The translations under genes were made by a program, and so were the position numbers. Below, piece after piece: positions 15,333 through 25,286 of a stretch of DNA of 64,000 nt. Numbering within the stretch: the stretch's first letter is position 1; the number at the start of each line of letters is the position of its first letter. The stretch lies in assembly GCF_029624655.1 (NCBI RefSeq), contig NZ_JARRSA010000005.1, forward strand, positions 62,001-126,000, read 5' to 3'. This stretch comes from Roseicyclus salinarum. Lineage in GTDB: Bacteria; Pseudomonadota; Alphaproteobacteria; Rhodobacterales; Rhodobacteraceae. Below the pieces are notes generated by a model, which was not told where the DNA came from, ran no database searches, and saw nothing but the letters and a program-made list of their open reading frames with translations.

Positions 15333-15971
15333 ATGACGACGGTCCTGATCGACTACGACTCGGGCAACCTGCACTCCGCTGAAAAGGCGTTTCAGCGCAT
15401 GGCGGCCGAAACCGGCGCGGGGCCCGTCCTCGTCACCTCCGACCCCGATGCCGTGGCGCGGGCCGATCGCGTGGTCCTGCCCGGCGACGGGGCGTTCCCT
15501 GCCTGCCGCCGGGGGCTGCGGTCCTTCGACGGTCTCGAGGACGCGCTGCGCGACGCCGTCGAGACACGCGGCGTGCCGTTCCTCGGGATCTGCGTGGGGA
15601 TGCAGATGCTGGCAAGCTGGGGCCGCGAATACGAGGACGTGGCAGGCTTCGGCTGGGTTCCCGGCGAGGTCACGCGCATCGTGCCCGCCGACCCGGCGCT
15701 GAAGGTGCCGCACATGGGGTGGAACGACCTCGTGATCGACCGCCCGCACCCGGTGCTCGAGGGGATCAAGACCGGCGACCACGCCTATTTCGTGCATTCC
15801 TACGCGATGCGGGTCGACGCGCAGAAGGACCTTCTCGCGCATGTCGACTACGGCGGCCCCGTCACCGCGATCGTCGCGCGCGGCAATGTCGTGGGAACGC
15901 AGTTCCACCCCGAGAAGAGCCAGAAGGCGGGACTTCGCCTGATCGCGAATTTCCTCGGCTGGCGGCCCTGA
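15333..15971 (+). CDS. hisH: imidazole glycerol phosphate synthase, glutaminase subunit
   Basis: A 212-residue class I glutamine amidotransferase that supplies ammonia to HisF. The catalytic triad is visible: the nucleophile Cys87 in GICVGMQ, and His192/Glu194 in TQFHPEKS. The N-terminus VLIDYDSGNLHSAEKAF is characteristic. Its partner hisF lies about 1.4 kb downstream, separated by a minus-strand gene and hisA, a common order in Rhodobacteraceae. Confidence 0.97.
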   Translation: MTTVLIDYDSGNLHSAEKAFQRMAAETGAGPVLVTSDPDAVARADRVVLPGDGAFPACRRGLRSFDGLEDALRDAVETRGVPFLGICVGMQMLASWGREYEDVAGFGWVPGEVTRIVPADPALKVPHMGWNDLVIDRPHPVLEGIKTGDHAYFVHSYAMRVDAQKDLLAHVDYGGPVTAIVARGNVVGTQFHPEKSQKAGLRLIANFLGWRP

Positions 15972-15990
15972 TTGTCCTCGGACGCGGAGT

Positions 15991-16015
15991 TATTGTTTCC
16001 AATTTCCGAACAATA
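15991..16015. terminator. A+T-rich hairpin between convergent genes
   Basis: TATTGTT (15991-15997) and AACAATA (16009-16015) form a perfect 7-bp stem in an unusually A+T-rich stretch between the ends of hisH and the convergent DUF2147 gene. It may act as a bidirectional terminator; no T-run follows. Confidence 0.4.
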
Positions 16016-16033
16016 GCGCAGCAGCCGGCGGCG

Positions 16034-16429
16034 CTAAGGCACGCGGACCCAGTTCTGCGACGCGCAGATCAGGCCGCCCGCCACGCAGCCCCGCAGACGC
16101 ATCCGGTCGCCCTCGACCTCCATCCGCCCGACATAGATCCGGTCGTTGGAGGGCCGCCAGACCCGCCCCTCGTAACGGCCGCCACCCTGCGGGACCATGT
16201 CGATGACGATCTGCCGTCCGATCGTCTCGGCCTCGAAGGGCGTCCCGCCGTCGCGGTAGGTGCGCGTGATGGTGCCGCAGACCGCCTCGGGACTGGCGCA
16301 GGGCCCGAGGGTGACATGCGCGAACGAGCCGTCGTCAGGCTCCGTCTGCCAGACGCCGTGGGCGGGATCGGCCGAGGCCGCGCCCGCAAGCGCCATCGCG
16401 AGAACGAGGCCGGAAATCCCGAATTTCAT
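16034..16429 (-). CDS. DUF2147 family exported protein
   Basis: 131 residues with a clear Sec signal peptide (KFGISGLVLAMALAGAASA, cleavage around residue 20). The DUF2147 domain follows, with HGVWQTEPDDG at the start and ending in CASQNWVRVP. The family is periplasmic and of unknown role. The ATG at 16429 is favoured because GGAGGAG lies 8 bases upstream; an ATG two codons earlier (16435) is too close to it. It is inserted, in reverse, between hisH and hisA. Confidence 0.82.
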   Translation of the reverse strand: MKFGISGLVLAMALAGAASADPAHGVWQTEPDDGSFAHVTLGPCASPEAVCGTITRTYRDGGTPFEAETIGRQIVIDMVPQGGGRYEGRVWRPSNDRIYVGRMEVEGDRMRLRGCVAGGLICASQNWVRVP

Positions 16430-16576
16430 CTGCATGTCTCCTCCCTGACAGGCTCGTCGCAAGATGGTGCGTCCCAGCCCCGCGCCTGTAAAGCCTGACG
16501 TTAGGACAGCCCTCCGTCTTGCCCCTGCCCGTCCCATGCGGCATGAGCGGCGCGACCACTGCAAGGAGCGCGCGCG

Positions 16577-17293
16577 ATGATCCTCTACCCCGCCATCGAC
16601 CTCAAGGACGGCCAGGCCGTGCGCCTCGTGCGTGGCGAGATGGACCAGGCCACGGTCTTCAACGACGACCCCGCCGCCCAGGCTCGCGCCTTTCAGGACG
16701 CCGGCTGCGAATGGCTCCACCTCGTCGACCTCAACGGCGCCTTCGCGGGCGCGCCCGTGAACGCCGCGGCGGTCGAGGCGATCCTCGCCGCGACGCAGGT
16801 GCCAGCGCAGCTCGGCGGCGGCATCCGCAGCATGGAGACGATCGAGACGTGGCTCGACAACGGGATCGCGCGCGTGATCCTCGGCACCGTCGCGGTGGAG
16901 AACCCCGCACTGGTGCGCGAGGCGGCGGCGGCCTTTCCCGGCCAGGTCGCGGTCGGTCTCGACGCGCGCAACGGACGCGTCGCCACGAAGGGCTGGGCCG
17001 AACAGACGGACATGACGGCGACCGACCTCGCGCGCTCGTTCGAGGATGCGGGCGTCGCCGCAATCGTCTACACCGACATCGACCGGGACGGCGCGATGGG
17101 CGGCCCCAACGTCGCGGCGACCGCAGCGCTCGGGCGCGCGACCGCCATCCCCGTGATCGCAAGCGGTGGCGTTTCCTCGCTGGAGGATCTCGTGGCGCTG
17201 CGCGACACCGGCGTGGTGGCGGGCGCCATCTCGGGCCGCGCCCTCTACGACGGGGCGCTCGATCTGAAGACGGCGCTGAAAGCCCTTCGATGA
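16577..17293 (+). CDS. hisA: HisA, ProFAR isomerase
   Basis: A 238-residue beta-alpha barrel that isomerises ProFAR to PRFAR. Catalytic Asp8 sits in [11 protein letters not shown]. The phosphate-binding loops GGGIRS (first half) and ASGGVSS (second half) show the two-fold barrel repeat, and [10 protein letters not shown] holds the second catalytic Asp. AAGGAGCG lies upstream of the ATG. It is followed by hisF after 74 bp containing a fragment of a Rhodobacter-type intergenic repeat. Confidence 0.97.
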   Translation: MILYPAIDLKDGQAVRLVRGEMDQATVFNDDPAAQARAFQDAGCEWLHLVDLNGAFAGAPVNAAAVEAILAATQVPAQLGGGIRSMETIETWLDNGIARVILGTVAVENPALVREAAAAFPGQVAVGLDARNGRVATKGWAEQTDMTATDLARSFEDAGVAAIVYTDIDRDGAMGGPNVAATAALGRATAIPVIASGGVSSLEDLVALRDTGVVAGAISGRALYDGALDLKTALKALR

Positions 17294-17367
17294 GCCTTCA
17301 TCTTTCTCCAAATACGCCTTCGAACGCCCGGCTTCCCCAACCGCCCGCAATCGTCTAGTCACGCCCC

Positions 17368-18129
17368 ATGCTGAAGACCCGCATCATCCCCTGCCTCGAC
17401 GTGGCCGACGGCCGCGTGGTGAAGGGCGTGAACTTCCTGGACCTGCGCGACGCGGGCGACCCGGTGGAGCAGGCGCAGGCCTACGACGCGGCCGGCGCGG
17501 ACGAGCTGTGCTTCCTCGACATCCACGCCACGCACGAGAACCGGGGCACGATGTACGACCTCGCCACGCGCACCGCCGAGCACTGCTTCATGCCGCTGAC
17601 CATCGGCGGCGGCGTCAGGACCGTGGAGGACGTGCGCAACCTGCTGCTGGCGGGCGCCGACAAGGTCAGCTTCAACTCCGCGGCCGTGGCCGACCCTGAC
17701 GTCGTGGCCCGCGCCGCCGACCGTTTCGGCAGCCAGTGCATCGTCTGCGCCATCGACGCAAAGACCGTCGCACCGGGCCGCTGGGAGATCTTCACCCATG
17801 GCGGCCGCAGGCCCACCGGCATCGACGCGGTCGAATTCGCGCGAACGGTGACTGCGAAGGGCGCGGGCGAGATCCTCCTGACTTCCATGGACCGCGACGG
17901 CACGAAGCAGGGCTTCAACATCCCTCTGACGCGGGCCATCGTCGACGCCGTGTCCGTTCCCGTCATCGCGAGCGGCGGCGTGGGCACGCTCGACCACCTC
18001 GTCGAGGGCGTGACCGAGGGCGGCGCCAGCGCGGTCCTCGCCGCCTCGATCTTTCATTTCGGCGAATACACCATCGCCGAGGCCAAGGCCCACATGGCGG
18101 CAGCCGGCATCCCCGTGAGGCTTGAATGA
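17368..18129 (+). CDS. hisF: imidazole glycerol phosphate synthase, cyclase subunit
   Basis: A 253-residue barrel that converts PRFAR plus HisH-derived ammonia to IGP and AICAR. Catalytic residues lie in [11 protein letters not shown] (Asp11) and [14 protein letters not shown] (second Asp). IGGGVRT and ASGGVGT bind the phosphates. Length is standard. Its stop overlaps the hisE start by 4 bp (ATGA), implying translational coupling. Confidence 0.98.
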   Translation: MLKTRIIPCLDVADGRVVKGVNFLDLRDAGDPVEQAQAYDAAGADELCFLDIHATHENRGTMYDLATRTAEHCFMPLTIGGGVRTVEDVRNLLLAGADKVSFNSAAVADPDVVARAADRFGSQCIVCAIDAKTVAPGRWEIFTHGGRRPTGIDAVEFARTVTAKGAGEILLTSMDRDGTKQGFNIPLTRAIVDAVSVPVIASGGVGTLDHLVEGVTEGGASAVLAASIFHFGEYTIAEAKAHMAAAGIPVRLE

Positions 18130-18446
18130 ACGCGCTCGACCGACTCGCCGCGACGATCCTGACCCGCCGCGGGGCCGACCCCGGCACGTCGTGGACCGCG
18201 AAGCTGCTGGCGAAGGGCCCCGAGAAATGCGCCGAGAAGTTCGGCGAGGAGGCGATCGAGGCCATCGTCGAGGCCGTGAAGGGCGACCGTGAAAAGCTGA
18301 CCGCAGAGGCCGCGGATGTGCTCTACCACTTCCTCGTCATGCTCGCCGCGCGCGATCTTTCTCTTGCCGATGTGCTGGGCGAACTTGAACGCCGCGAAGG
18401 CGTTTCGGGCCTCGACGAGAAGGCCGCGCGCAAGACCGGCGGTTGA
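18126..18446 (+). CDS. hisE: phosphoribosyl-ATP pyrophosphatase
   Basis: A 106-residue all-alpha MazG-like enzyme that hydrolyses PR-ATP to PR-AMP in the second step of histidine synthesis. The metal-binding helix [18 protein letters not shown] and [13 protein letters not shown] are diagnostic. It is separate from hisI, as usual in alphaproteobacteria. It ends the his run. Confidence 0.96.
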   Translation: MNALDRLAATILTRRGADPGTSWTAKLLAKGPEKCAEKFGEEAIEAIVEAVKGDREKLTAEAADVLYHFLVMLAARDLSLADVLGELERREGVSGLDEKAARKTGG

Positions 18447-18495
18447 GCCCGGAAGCGCCGTCTCGGAGCCCGCCGGGCCCCTCCCCGGCGCTGAT

Positions 18496-18528
18496 GCCTC
18501 CGGCGGGAGTTTTCCTGCAAGGATGAAG
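18496..18528. repeat. Rhodobacter-type intergenic repeat, copy 1
   Basis: GCCTCCGGCGGGAGTTTTCC continues to GCAAGGATGAAG at 18528, between the convergent hisE and CoA-binding genes. The reverse complement of its second half recurs at 50004-50030, and a related CTTCATCTTTCTCC fragment lies near 17297. Confidence 0.6.
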
Positions 18529-18551
18529 CCGGGCCGCCGCGCGACGGATGC

Positions 18552-19025
18552 TCAGAGCTTCGAGGAGATGACGCCGGTGGCGAAGCCGCCCATGCGCAGC
18601 TCGCCGAAGAGGCGCTGATATTCGATCTTGGGACAGCGGTTCTGGATTACCGTCAGGCCCTCCGCCTCGGCCCGCGCGGCGGCCTCTGGATGGGTCACGC
18701 CGATCTGCATCCAGATCACCTTCGGGCGCGGTTCCATCGCGAGCGCCGCCTCGACGATCGCGGGGACGGCCTCGGGGCGGCGGAAGATGTCGATGACGTC
18801 CACGCCGCCCTCGATCTCGGAAAGATCGCCCAGCACCCTCTCGCCAAAGAGCTCGCTTCCCGCGTGAACCGGGTTCACCGGGACCACGCGGTAGCCCTTC
18901 AGCTTGAGGTATCGCGCGACGTAATGCGAGGGGCGTACCGGGTTCGGACTGACGCCGATGCAGGCGAAGCTTTTCGCGTCCCGCAGGATGCGGCGCAGCA
19001 GGGTGTCGGAGGGTGTCTCGGTCAT
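18552..19025 (-). CDS. CoA-binding domain protein (YccU-like)
   Basis: 157 residues forming a single Rossmann-type CoA_binding domain: FACIGVSPNPVRPSHYVARYL (nucleotide loop), YRVVPVNPV, DVIDIFRRPEAVP, KVIWMQIGV and a C-terminal Cys in QNRCPKIEY. The family is cytosolic and of unsettled role. The ATG at 19025 starts MTETPSDTLL; an in-frame ATG seven codons upstream (19046) is less conserved in character. It is convergent with hisE. Confidence 0.88.
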   Translation of the reverse strand: MTETPSDTLLRRILRDAKSFACIGVSPNPVRPSHYVARYLKLKGYRVVPVNPVHAGSELFGERVLGDLSEIEGGVDVIDIFRRPEAVPAIVEAALAMEPRPKVIWMQIGVTHPEAAARAEAEGLTVIQNRCPKIEYQRLFGELRMGGFATGVISSKL

Positions 19026-19191
19026 GGTGCCTGCATAGCACGACAAAAAAGCGCCCGCAGCGGATTTTGCGGCGGGCGCGAGTTACGGAACGAGGGACAG
19101 TGATGGGCGCGCGGTGTTCCGAACCGCGGCGCCTGTGCATTAAGGTGGGACGCGGGCCGCCGTTTTGAAGGGGCCGCAAGAAATCGTGAAC

Positions 19192-19641
19192 TCAGCCCAG
19201 GATCGCGGGCCAGTTCGCCTCGCCCGCCGCGATCACGCCCGGCAGTTCCGCCAGCCACAGCTCGCGCGCGCGCAGGCTCGCGTTGAGGTAGAGGCGCCCC
19301 TCATGGATCGCCCAGGCCTCGGGTATCGTCGGCGCGAGATAGCCGCGCGACGCGGCGAAGGCGCAGTATCCGCCGAAGGCCGGCGCGAAGGCTTCGGGCC
19401 CGGCGGCGAAGGCATCGCGGTTGGCGGTGCTGGCGAAGGTCCAGCGCGCGCCCATCCAGTCGAAGTCGACCGTCGGCAGCCCCTGCGCCGGGGCCCCGGC
19501 CTCGAAATAGGCGACGGGATCGCTGCCGCCGAGCGCAAGGCCGCCACGCTGAAAGATGCGCGGCTCGGCCGCGTGGAGGGCGGCGGGACAGAGGACGGGA
19601 AGAAGCGCGGCAAGTCCGATCAGCGCGCGGCGCGTGGTCAT
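19192..19641 (-). CDS. YHS domain exported protein
   Basis: 149 residues. TTRRALIGLAALLPVL is a signal peptide with a twin-Arg start (R3-R4), so Sec or Tat export is possible. The YHS-like region is GSDPVAYFEAG...FDWMGARWTFASTANRDAFAAGPE, followed by APAFGGYCAFAASRGYLAPTIPEAW. YHS domains are linked to metal or haem handling; the Cys in GGYC is a candidate ligand. It stands alone between minus-strand neighbours. Confidence 0.8.
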   Translation of the reverse strand: MTTRRALIGLAALLPVLCPAALHAAEPRIFQRGGLALGGSDPVAYFEAGAPAQGLPTVDFDWMGARWTFASTANRDAFAAGPEAFAPAFGGYCAFAASRGYLAPTIPEAWAIHEGRLYLNASLRARELWLAELPGVIAAGEANWPAILG

Positions 19642-19748
19642 GGGCAGGATCTCCGGCGGAACGACGTGCGGGCGACAGTGCCAGCATCCGCGCGCGCCGG
19701 CATCCCCTCCTCGCCATGTCGTGACGAAAGGCGATGGTTCGTGATCGC

Positions 19749-20090
19749 TCAGTCGAAGATGTCCTCGAGGATGTCGAAGGCCTCTTCGAACACCTCCCGC
19801 AGGAGACCCTTGCGCTTGTTGCGGCGCTTCGTCTTGCGCGGATCGTGCCGCGCGTCGTCGCGCTGGCGGCCGCCCGGGCCCGTCGGCGGAAGCGGCCCGC
19901 CATGCGGGGCGGGCCTGCGTGGACTGCGCTTCACGGTCTCGTCGTCGCGTCCCGCCTTCAGCCATTTCATTTCGTGCAACGGCGCCCCGCACGAGCCGCA
20001 GGCAAGTTCGTGCCCCTGGCGCGCGGTCAGTTGCAGCGTCTGCCGCCGTCCGCAATAGGAACAGGTCGCGATCTTGGTCTGGCTGGCCAT
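19749..20090 (-). CDS. zinc-ribbon protein with basic linker
   Basis: 113 residues. The N-terminal zinc ribbon has CSYC and CGSC (about residues 10-34). A Pro/Arg-rich, highly basic low-complexity middle (55-95) follows, then an acidic C-terminal helix EVFEEAFDILEDIFD. The architecture recalls small nucleic-acid-associated zinc proteins of Rhodobacteraceae, but the role is unknown. The ATG at 20090 was chosen over 20147 because the zinc ribbon starts at once. It is 16 bp downstream of rlmB, so probably cotranscribed. Confidence 0.78.
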   Translation of the reverse strand: MASQTKIATCSYCGRRQTLQLTARQGHELACGSCGAPLHEMKWLKAGRDDETVKRSPRRPAPHGGPLPPTGPGGRQRDDARHDPRKTKRRNKRKGLLREVFEEAFDILEDIFD

Positions 20091-20106
20091 CGGCTGGGGT
20101 CCCTCG

Positions 20107-20883
20107 TCATCCGTTTGCAAGGGCATATAGGGAGACGGCGGCCGCATTGGAGACGTTGAGCGATCCGAAACCGCCTGCCGAGGGGATGCGGGCGAGGATG
20201 TCGCACAGCTCGCGCGTCCGGTCCCGCAGCCCCGGCCCCTCCGCGCCCAGCACGAGCGCCGCCGGACGGCCCGCCGCCTGCCGCGCCGCCTCGGCGATCT
20301 CGACCGGGCCCTCCCCGTCGAGGCCGATCACGACATAGCCCATGTCCTTCAGCGTCTCGATCGCGTTGCCGAGGTTGCCCACGCGCAGGTAGGGCTGGCG
20401 TTCCAACGCGCCGCTCGCGGTCTTGGCCAGCGCGCCGGTCTCGGGCGCGGAATGGCGGGCGGGCGCGATGACCGCGCGCGCGCCGAAGACCTCGGCCGAG
20501 CGCAGGATCGCGCCGACGTTGTGGGGGTCGGACACCCGGTCGAGAAGCACGAGGCGCGGCGCGCCCTCGGCCAGCGCCACGTCCTCGAGCCGCCCCCAGT
20601 CGAGCGCGCGCACCTCGAGCGCCGCCCCCTGGTGGACCGAGCCCGGATCGAGCGGCGCGGGAAACTTGCGCGGGTCCGCGATCTCGGGTTCGAGCCCGCC
20701 CTCGGGGATCACGTCGGCAAGCTTGTCGGCCGCGTTGCGCGTCACGACGAGGCGAACCTTCTCGCGCGCCGGGTTCATCAGCGCGTCACGGACCGCATGA
20801 AGCCCGAAAAGCCACACCGTCTCGGACGCAGCGGCACGGCGCTGACGCTCCTTCTCGACCACCCAGGCGGGTTTCTTCGTCAC
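20107..20883 (-). CDS. rlmB: 23S rRNA 2'-O-methyltransferase RlmB (TrmH family)
   Basis: 258 residues. The N-terminal substrate-binding domain (about 20-95, FGLHAVRDALMNP) leads to the SPOUT methyltransferase domain. Its motifs are LLDRVSDPHNVGAILRSAEVFGA, LVLGAEGPGLR and IPSAGGFGSLNVSNAAAVSLY, which form the knotted SAM site. RlmB methylates G2251 of 23S rRNA; a tRNA or other rRNA target cannot be excluded. The GTG at 20883 is supported by GGAGGG seven bases upstream. Confidence 0.9.
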   Translation of the reverse strand: MTKKPAWVVEKERQRRAAASETVWLFGLHAVRDALMNPAREKVRLVVTRNAADKLADVIPEGGLEPEIADPRKFPAPLDPGSVHQGAALEVRALDWGRLEDVALAEGAPRLVLLDRVSDPHNVGAILRSAEVFGARAVIAPARHSAPETGALAKTASGALERQPYLRVGNLGNAIETLKDMGYVVIGLDGEGPVEIAEAARQAAGRPAALVLGAEGPGLRDRTRELCDILARIPSAGGFGSLNVSNAAAVSLYALANG

Positions 20884-20973
20884 GTTGCGCCCTCCATCAG
20901 CCGCCCCACCGGTTACGCGCGGGCGGCCCGAAAGGAAAGCCCGGCCGACACCGGGCACGCCCGGCATTTGAGG

Positions 20974-21002
20974 TTGACGCCCTTATGGCACGCCGCTATC
21001 CA
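20974..21002 (+). promoter_or_regulatory. housekeeping-sigma promoter of tRNA-Tyr
   Basis: TTGACG at 20974-20979, a 17-nt spacer, then TATCCA at 20997-21002. The predicted transcript starts a few bases before the tRNA at 21015. Confidence 0.65.
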
Positions 21003-21014
21003 CCGCTTCGCGTC

Positions 21015-21098
21015 GGGCGACGTGCTGCAAGGTGCGGCAGCGGACTGTAACTCCGCCGGGGAGACCCATGCCTGGTTCGATTCCAGGGTCGCCCACCA
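21015..21098 (+). tRNA. tRNA-Tyr (GTA)
   Basis: An 84-nt class II tRNA with encoded CCA. The acceptor GGGCGAC pairs with GTCGCCC, and the anticodon stem GCGGA/TCCGC encloses CTGTAAC (anticodon GTA). The long variable arm CGGGGAGACCCATG and T arm CCTGG/CCAGG fit bacterial tRNA-Tyr. Confidence 0.94.
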
Positions 21099-21157
21099 CT
21101 TCTCCCAGGCCACTTGGTTGCACGAGGCCGCACACCGCGCGGCGGGGGGAGAAGGTG

Positions 21158-22696
21158 ATGGCCAATCCGCTTTACGACAGGCTCTTCAAGGCCCACGAGG
21201 GGCGCGACGATCCGTTCCTGCTGACGCCGGGCGGTCCCGCGATCAGCTATGCGGCCTTCCTTGCGATGGCGGCGCGGATCACCCATGCGCTGACGGAGGC
21301 CGGGCTGCGGCCGGGCGACAGGCTTGCCGCGCAGGTCGAGAAGTCTCCGCAGGCGCTTGCCCTCGTCGCCGCCTGTGCGCAGGCCGGCGTGATCTTCCTG
21401 CCGCTCAACACCGCCTATACCGCCGAAGAGCTCGCCTACTTCGTCGAGAACAGCGGCGCGGCGATGGTCGTCTGCGACGACGGCAAGCGGGCTCGCGTCG
21501 CGCCGATCGCGCAGCGCTGCGGCGCGCGCCTCGAGACGTTGAGCGGCGACGGCACCGGCTCGCTCGCCGACAGGGCGGCGGACATGCCCGCCACCTTCGA
21601 CACGGTTGCGCGCAGCGGCGACGACCTTGCCGCGTTCCTCTACACCTCGGGCACAACGGGTCGGTCGAAGGGCGCGATGCTGACGCAGGACAACCTTCTG
21701 TCGAATGCCGAGACGCTGGCCGATTACTGGCGCTTCACGCGCGAGGACGTGCTTCTGCACGCGCTGCCGATCTTCCACACCCACGGCCTTTTCGTCGCGA
21801 CGAACGTGATGGCGCTGGTCGGCGGGGCGATGATCTTCCTGCCGAAGTTCGACCTCGACGCGGTGATCGCGGCAATGCCCGAGGCCACCGCGATGATGGG
21901 GGTACCCACGTTCTACACGCGGCTTCTGGACGATCCGCGCTTCACGCGGGAACTTGCGGCGCACATGCGCCTGTTCGTCTCGGGGTCCGCGCCGCTTCTG
22001 GCCGAAACGCATGTCCGCTTCGAGGCGCGCACCGGCCACCGCATCCTCGAGCGCTACGGCATGACCGAGACCAACATGAACACCTCCAACCCCTACGAGG
22101 GCGAACGGCGCGCGGGCACGGTGGGCTTCCCGCTTCCCGGCGTGGAGTTGAAGATCACCGATCCCGGCACCGGCGCCGAGCTGCCGCAGGGCGAGACCGG
22201 CGTGATCGAGGTGCGCGGACCGAACGTGTTCAAGGGTTACTGGCAGATGCCAGAAAAGACGGCCGCCGAACTGCGCGAGGACGGGTTCTTCATCACCGGC
22301 GATCTCGGGCGGATCGACGCGGACGGCTATGTCCAGATCGTGGGCCGGCAGAAGGACCTGATCATCTCGGGCGGTTACAACATCTACCCAAAGGAGGTCG
22401 AGATGGTGCTGGACGACCAGCCCGGCGTCCTTGAAAGCGCCGTGGTCGGCGTGCCGCATCCCGATTTCGGCGAGACCGTGCTGGCGCTGGTCGTGCCGGA
22501 ACCCGGCGCGTCGCCCGATGCCGACGCGATCGCCGAGGCCATCGGCCGGTCCCTCGCGCGGTTCAAGCATCCCCGGAAGATCCTGGTGATCGATGCCCTG
22601 CCGCGCAACACGATGGGCAAGGTTCAGAAGAACGTCCTGCGCGAGACTTATGGCGGCCTCTTCACGTCGCAGGACGATGGGGGCGAGCCCGCCTGA
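21158..22696 (+). CDS. matB: malonyl-CoA synthetase (MatB-like acyl-CoA ligase)
   Basis: A 512-residue ANL-superfamily adenylate-forming enzyme. The P-loop YTSGTTGRSKGAM, the A5 motif RYGMTETNMNTSNPYEGERRAGTVGFPLPGVE, and GDLGRIDADGYVQIVGRQKDLIISGGYNIYPKEVE are all present. The C-terminal catalytic lysine is in MGKVQKN. The NMNTSNPYEGERR stretch is the one MatB enzymes use for malonate, so malonyl-CoA formation is likely; other short dicarboxylates are possible. GGAGAAGG lies before the ATG. It starts 59 bp after tRNA-Tyr. Confidence 0.88.
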   Translation: MANPLYDRLFKAHEGRDDPFLLTPGGPAISYAAFLAMAARITHALTEAGLRPGDRLAAQVEKSPQALALVAACAQAGVIFLPLNTAYTAEELAYFVENSGAAMVVCDDGKRARVAPIAQRCGARLETLSGDGTGSLADRAADMPATFDTVARSGDDLAAFLYTSGTTGRSKGAMLTQDNLLSNAETLADYWRFTREDVLLHALPIFHTHGLFVATNVMALVGGAMIFLPKFDLDAVIAAMPEATAMMGVPTFYTRLLDDPRFTRELAAHMRLFVSGSAPLLAETHVRFEARTGHRILERYGMTETNMNTSNPYEGERRAGTVGFPLPGVELKITDPGTGAELPQGETGVIEVRGPNVFKGYWQMPEKTAAELREDGFFITGDLGRIDADGYVQIVGRQKDLIISGGYNIYPKEVEMVLDDQPGVLESAVVGVPHPDFGETVLALVVPEPGASPDADAIAEAIGRSLARFKHPRKILVIDALPRNTMGKVQKNVLRETYGGLFTSQDDGGEPA

Positions 22697-22798
22697 CGGC
22701 ACGGGCCTGCCCCCTGGCGCCGCGATGATGGCCCGCGCCGCTCGCAGGCGCTATAGATTGCGCGACGCGATCCATCCGCAGGCGAAACCGGGCCAACC

Positions 22799-23815
22799 AT
22801 GGACACGACCGATCCCGGCCTCGGGCCGCCCCTCACGCCGTTCAACGTGGTCGTCGTGGCGCAGGCCGGGCGGCTGCAATACGAGGCGGCCCTGTTCTGC
22901 GCGTCGTTCCGCGCCGCCATGCCGGACTTTCCCGGACGGCTTTTCGCGGCCGAACCACAGCCGGGCCCACGCTGGCGCCGCGATCCGCGCATTTCGGACC
23001 CGGCCGTGCGCGCGCTTCTGGACGATCTGGGGGCGGAGATCCTGCCCTTCGAGACGCCGTGTTTCGGCGAGGACTATCCCCATGGCAACAAGATCGAGCT
23101 TCTTGCGGCCCTGCCCCCGGACGCGCCCTTCGTCTTCTTCGACAGCGACACGCTGATCCTCGGCGATCTGACCGAGGTACCCTTCGACTTCGACCGCCCT
23201 TCCGCCAGCCTGCGGGTCGAGGCGACATGGCCCCGGATCGAACTTTACGGCCCCGGATACGCAGAAATCTGGAAGGCGCTCTATGACCGCTTCGGCCTCG
23301 ACTTCGACAGCTCGCTCGACCTCACGCAGCCCGAGGAATACTGGCGGCGCCATCTCTATTTCAACGCGGGGTTCTTCTATCATCGTTCCCCAAGGACATT
23401 CGGCGCGCGCTATCTCGAATACGCGCGCACGATCCGGGACGACCCGCCCGCCGAACTGGTGTGCCAGTCCCTGGATCCCTGGCTGGACCAGGTGGCGCTG
23501 CCCCTCGTGATCCACGGCCTCGGCGGCGGGCGAGACGCGCTGCCCCAGGGCTTTCTCGACGGAAGCCACAGCTGCCACTACCGGCATCTGCCGTTGCTCT
23601 ATGCGCGCGAGGAGGATCGCGTCGTCGAGGCGCTCGAGGCCGTCGCCATGCAGAACCGGATCAAGAAGGTCCTCAAGACGCACGAGCCGATGCGTCGCAT
23701 GATCTACCAGGGAAAGGGCGAGCAGGCGCGCGCGCTATTCGACCGTGCGGCCCTGCCCCGGCGGGAGCAGGCGATCCGCAGCACGCTGAAGCGCGAGAAG
23801 CTCTGGCTGCGCTAG
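22799..23815 (+). CDS. GT-A-like glycosyltransferase of unknown specificity
   Basis: A 338-residue soluble protein. The N-terminal strand FNVVVVAQAGRLQYEAALFCASFR and the FVFFDSDTLIL motif (Asp115-Ser-Asp117) resemble the nucleotide-sugar and metal site of GT-A enzymes such as GT8. FNAGFFYHR near 210 also fits that fold. A C-terminal basic helical region (about 285-338) is extra. I do not recognise the donor or acceptor. It stands alone after matB and converges on clpX. Confidence 0.7.
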   Translation: MDTTDPGLGPPLTPFNVVVVAQAGRLQYEAALFCASFRAAMPDFPGRLFAAEPQPGPRWRRDPRISDPAVRALLDDLGAEILPFETPCFGEDYPHGNKIELLAALPPDAPFVFFDSDTLILGDLTEVPFDFDRPSASLRVEATWPRIELYGPGYAEIWKALYDRFGLDFDSSLDLTQPEEYWRRHLYFNAGFFYHRSPRTFGARYLEYARTIRDDPPAELVCQSLDPWLDQVALPLVIHGLGGGRDALPQGFLDGSHSCHYRHLPLLYAREEDRVVEALEAVAMQNRIKKVLKTHEPMRRMIYQGKGEQARALFDRAALPRREQAIRSTLKREKLWLR

Positions 23816-23822
23816 GAGGACC

Positions 23823-23846
23823 GGCGCGCGCTGCCACGCGCGCGCC
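23823..23846. terminator. G+C hairpin between convergent genes
   Basis: GGCGCGCG (23823-23830) pairs perfectly with CGCGCGCC (23839-23846). It lies in the 49-bp gap between the convergent glycosyltransferase gene and clpX and may stop transcription from both sides. Confidence 0.45.
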
Positions 23847-23864
23847 CCCCGGACCCGCCGGCAT

Positions 23865-25130
<1,266 letters not shown>

Positions 25131-25253
25131 GTCGTCTCCCTTGCGGGTCCCCTAGCGGGTTCTTGCCGGGGCTGATACCCCGCACTTCGTCTTCGCCAGT
25201 CGCGTTCCCGTCAGCCTAATTCAGCCCCGGCGCCACCACAATCGTCAATTTCC

Positions 25254-25279
25254 CGGGCCGCCCGGCCCCGGGCGGCCCG
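25254..25279. terminator. strong hairpin in the clpP-clpX gap
   Basis: An 11-bp perfect G+C stem (25254-25264 with 25269-25279) and a 4-nt loop lie just after the clpP stop on the minus strand. There is no T-run, so partial termination, processing or mRNA protection are all possible. Confidence 0.5.
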
Positions 25280-25286
25280 CCGGGCC

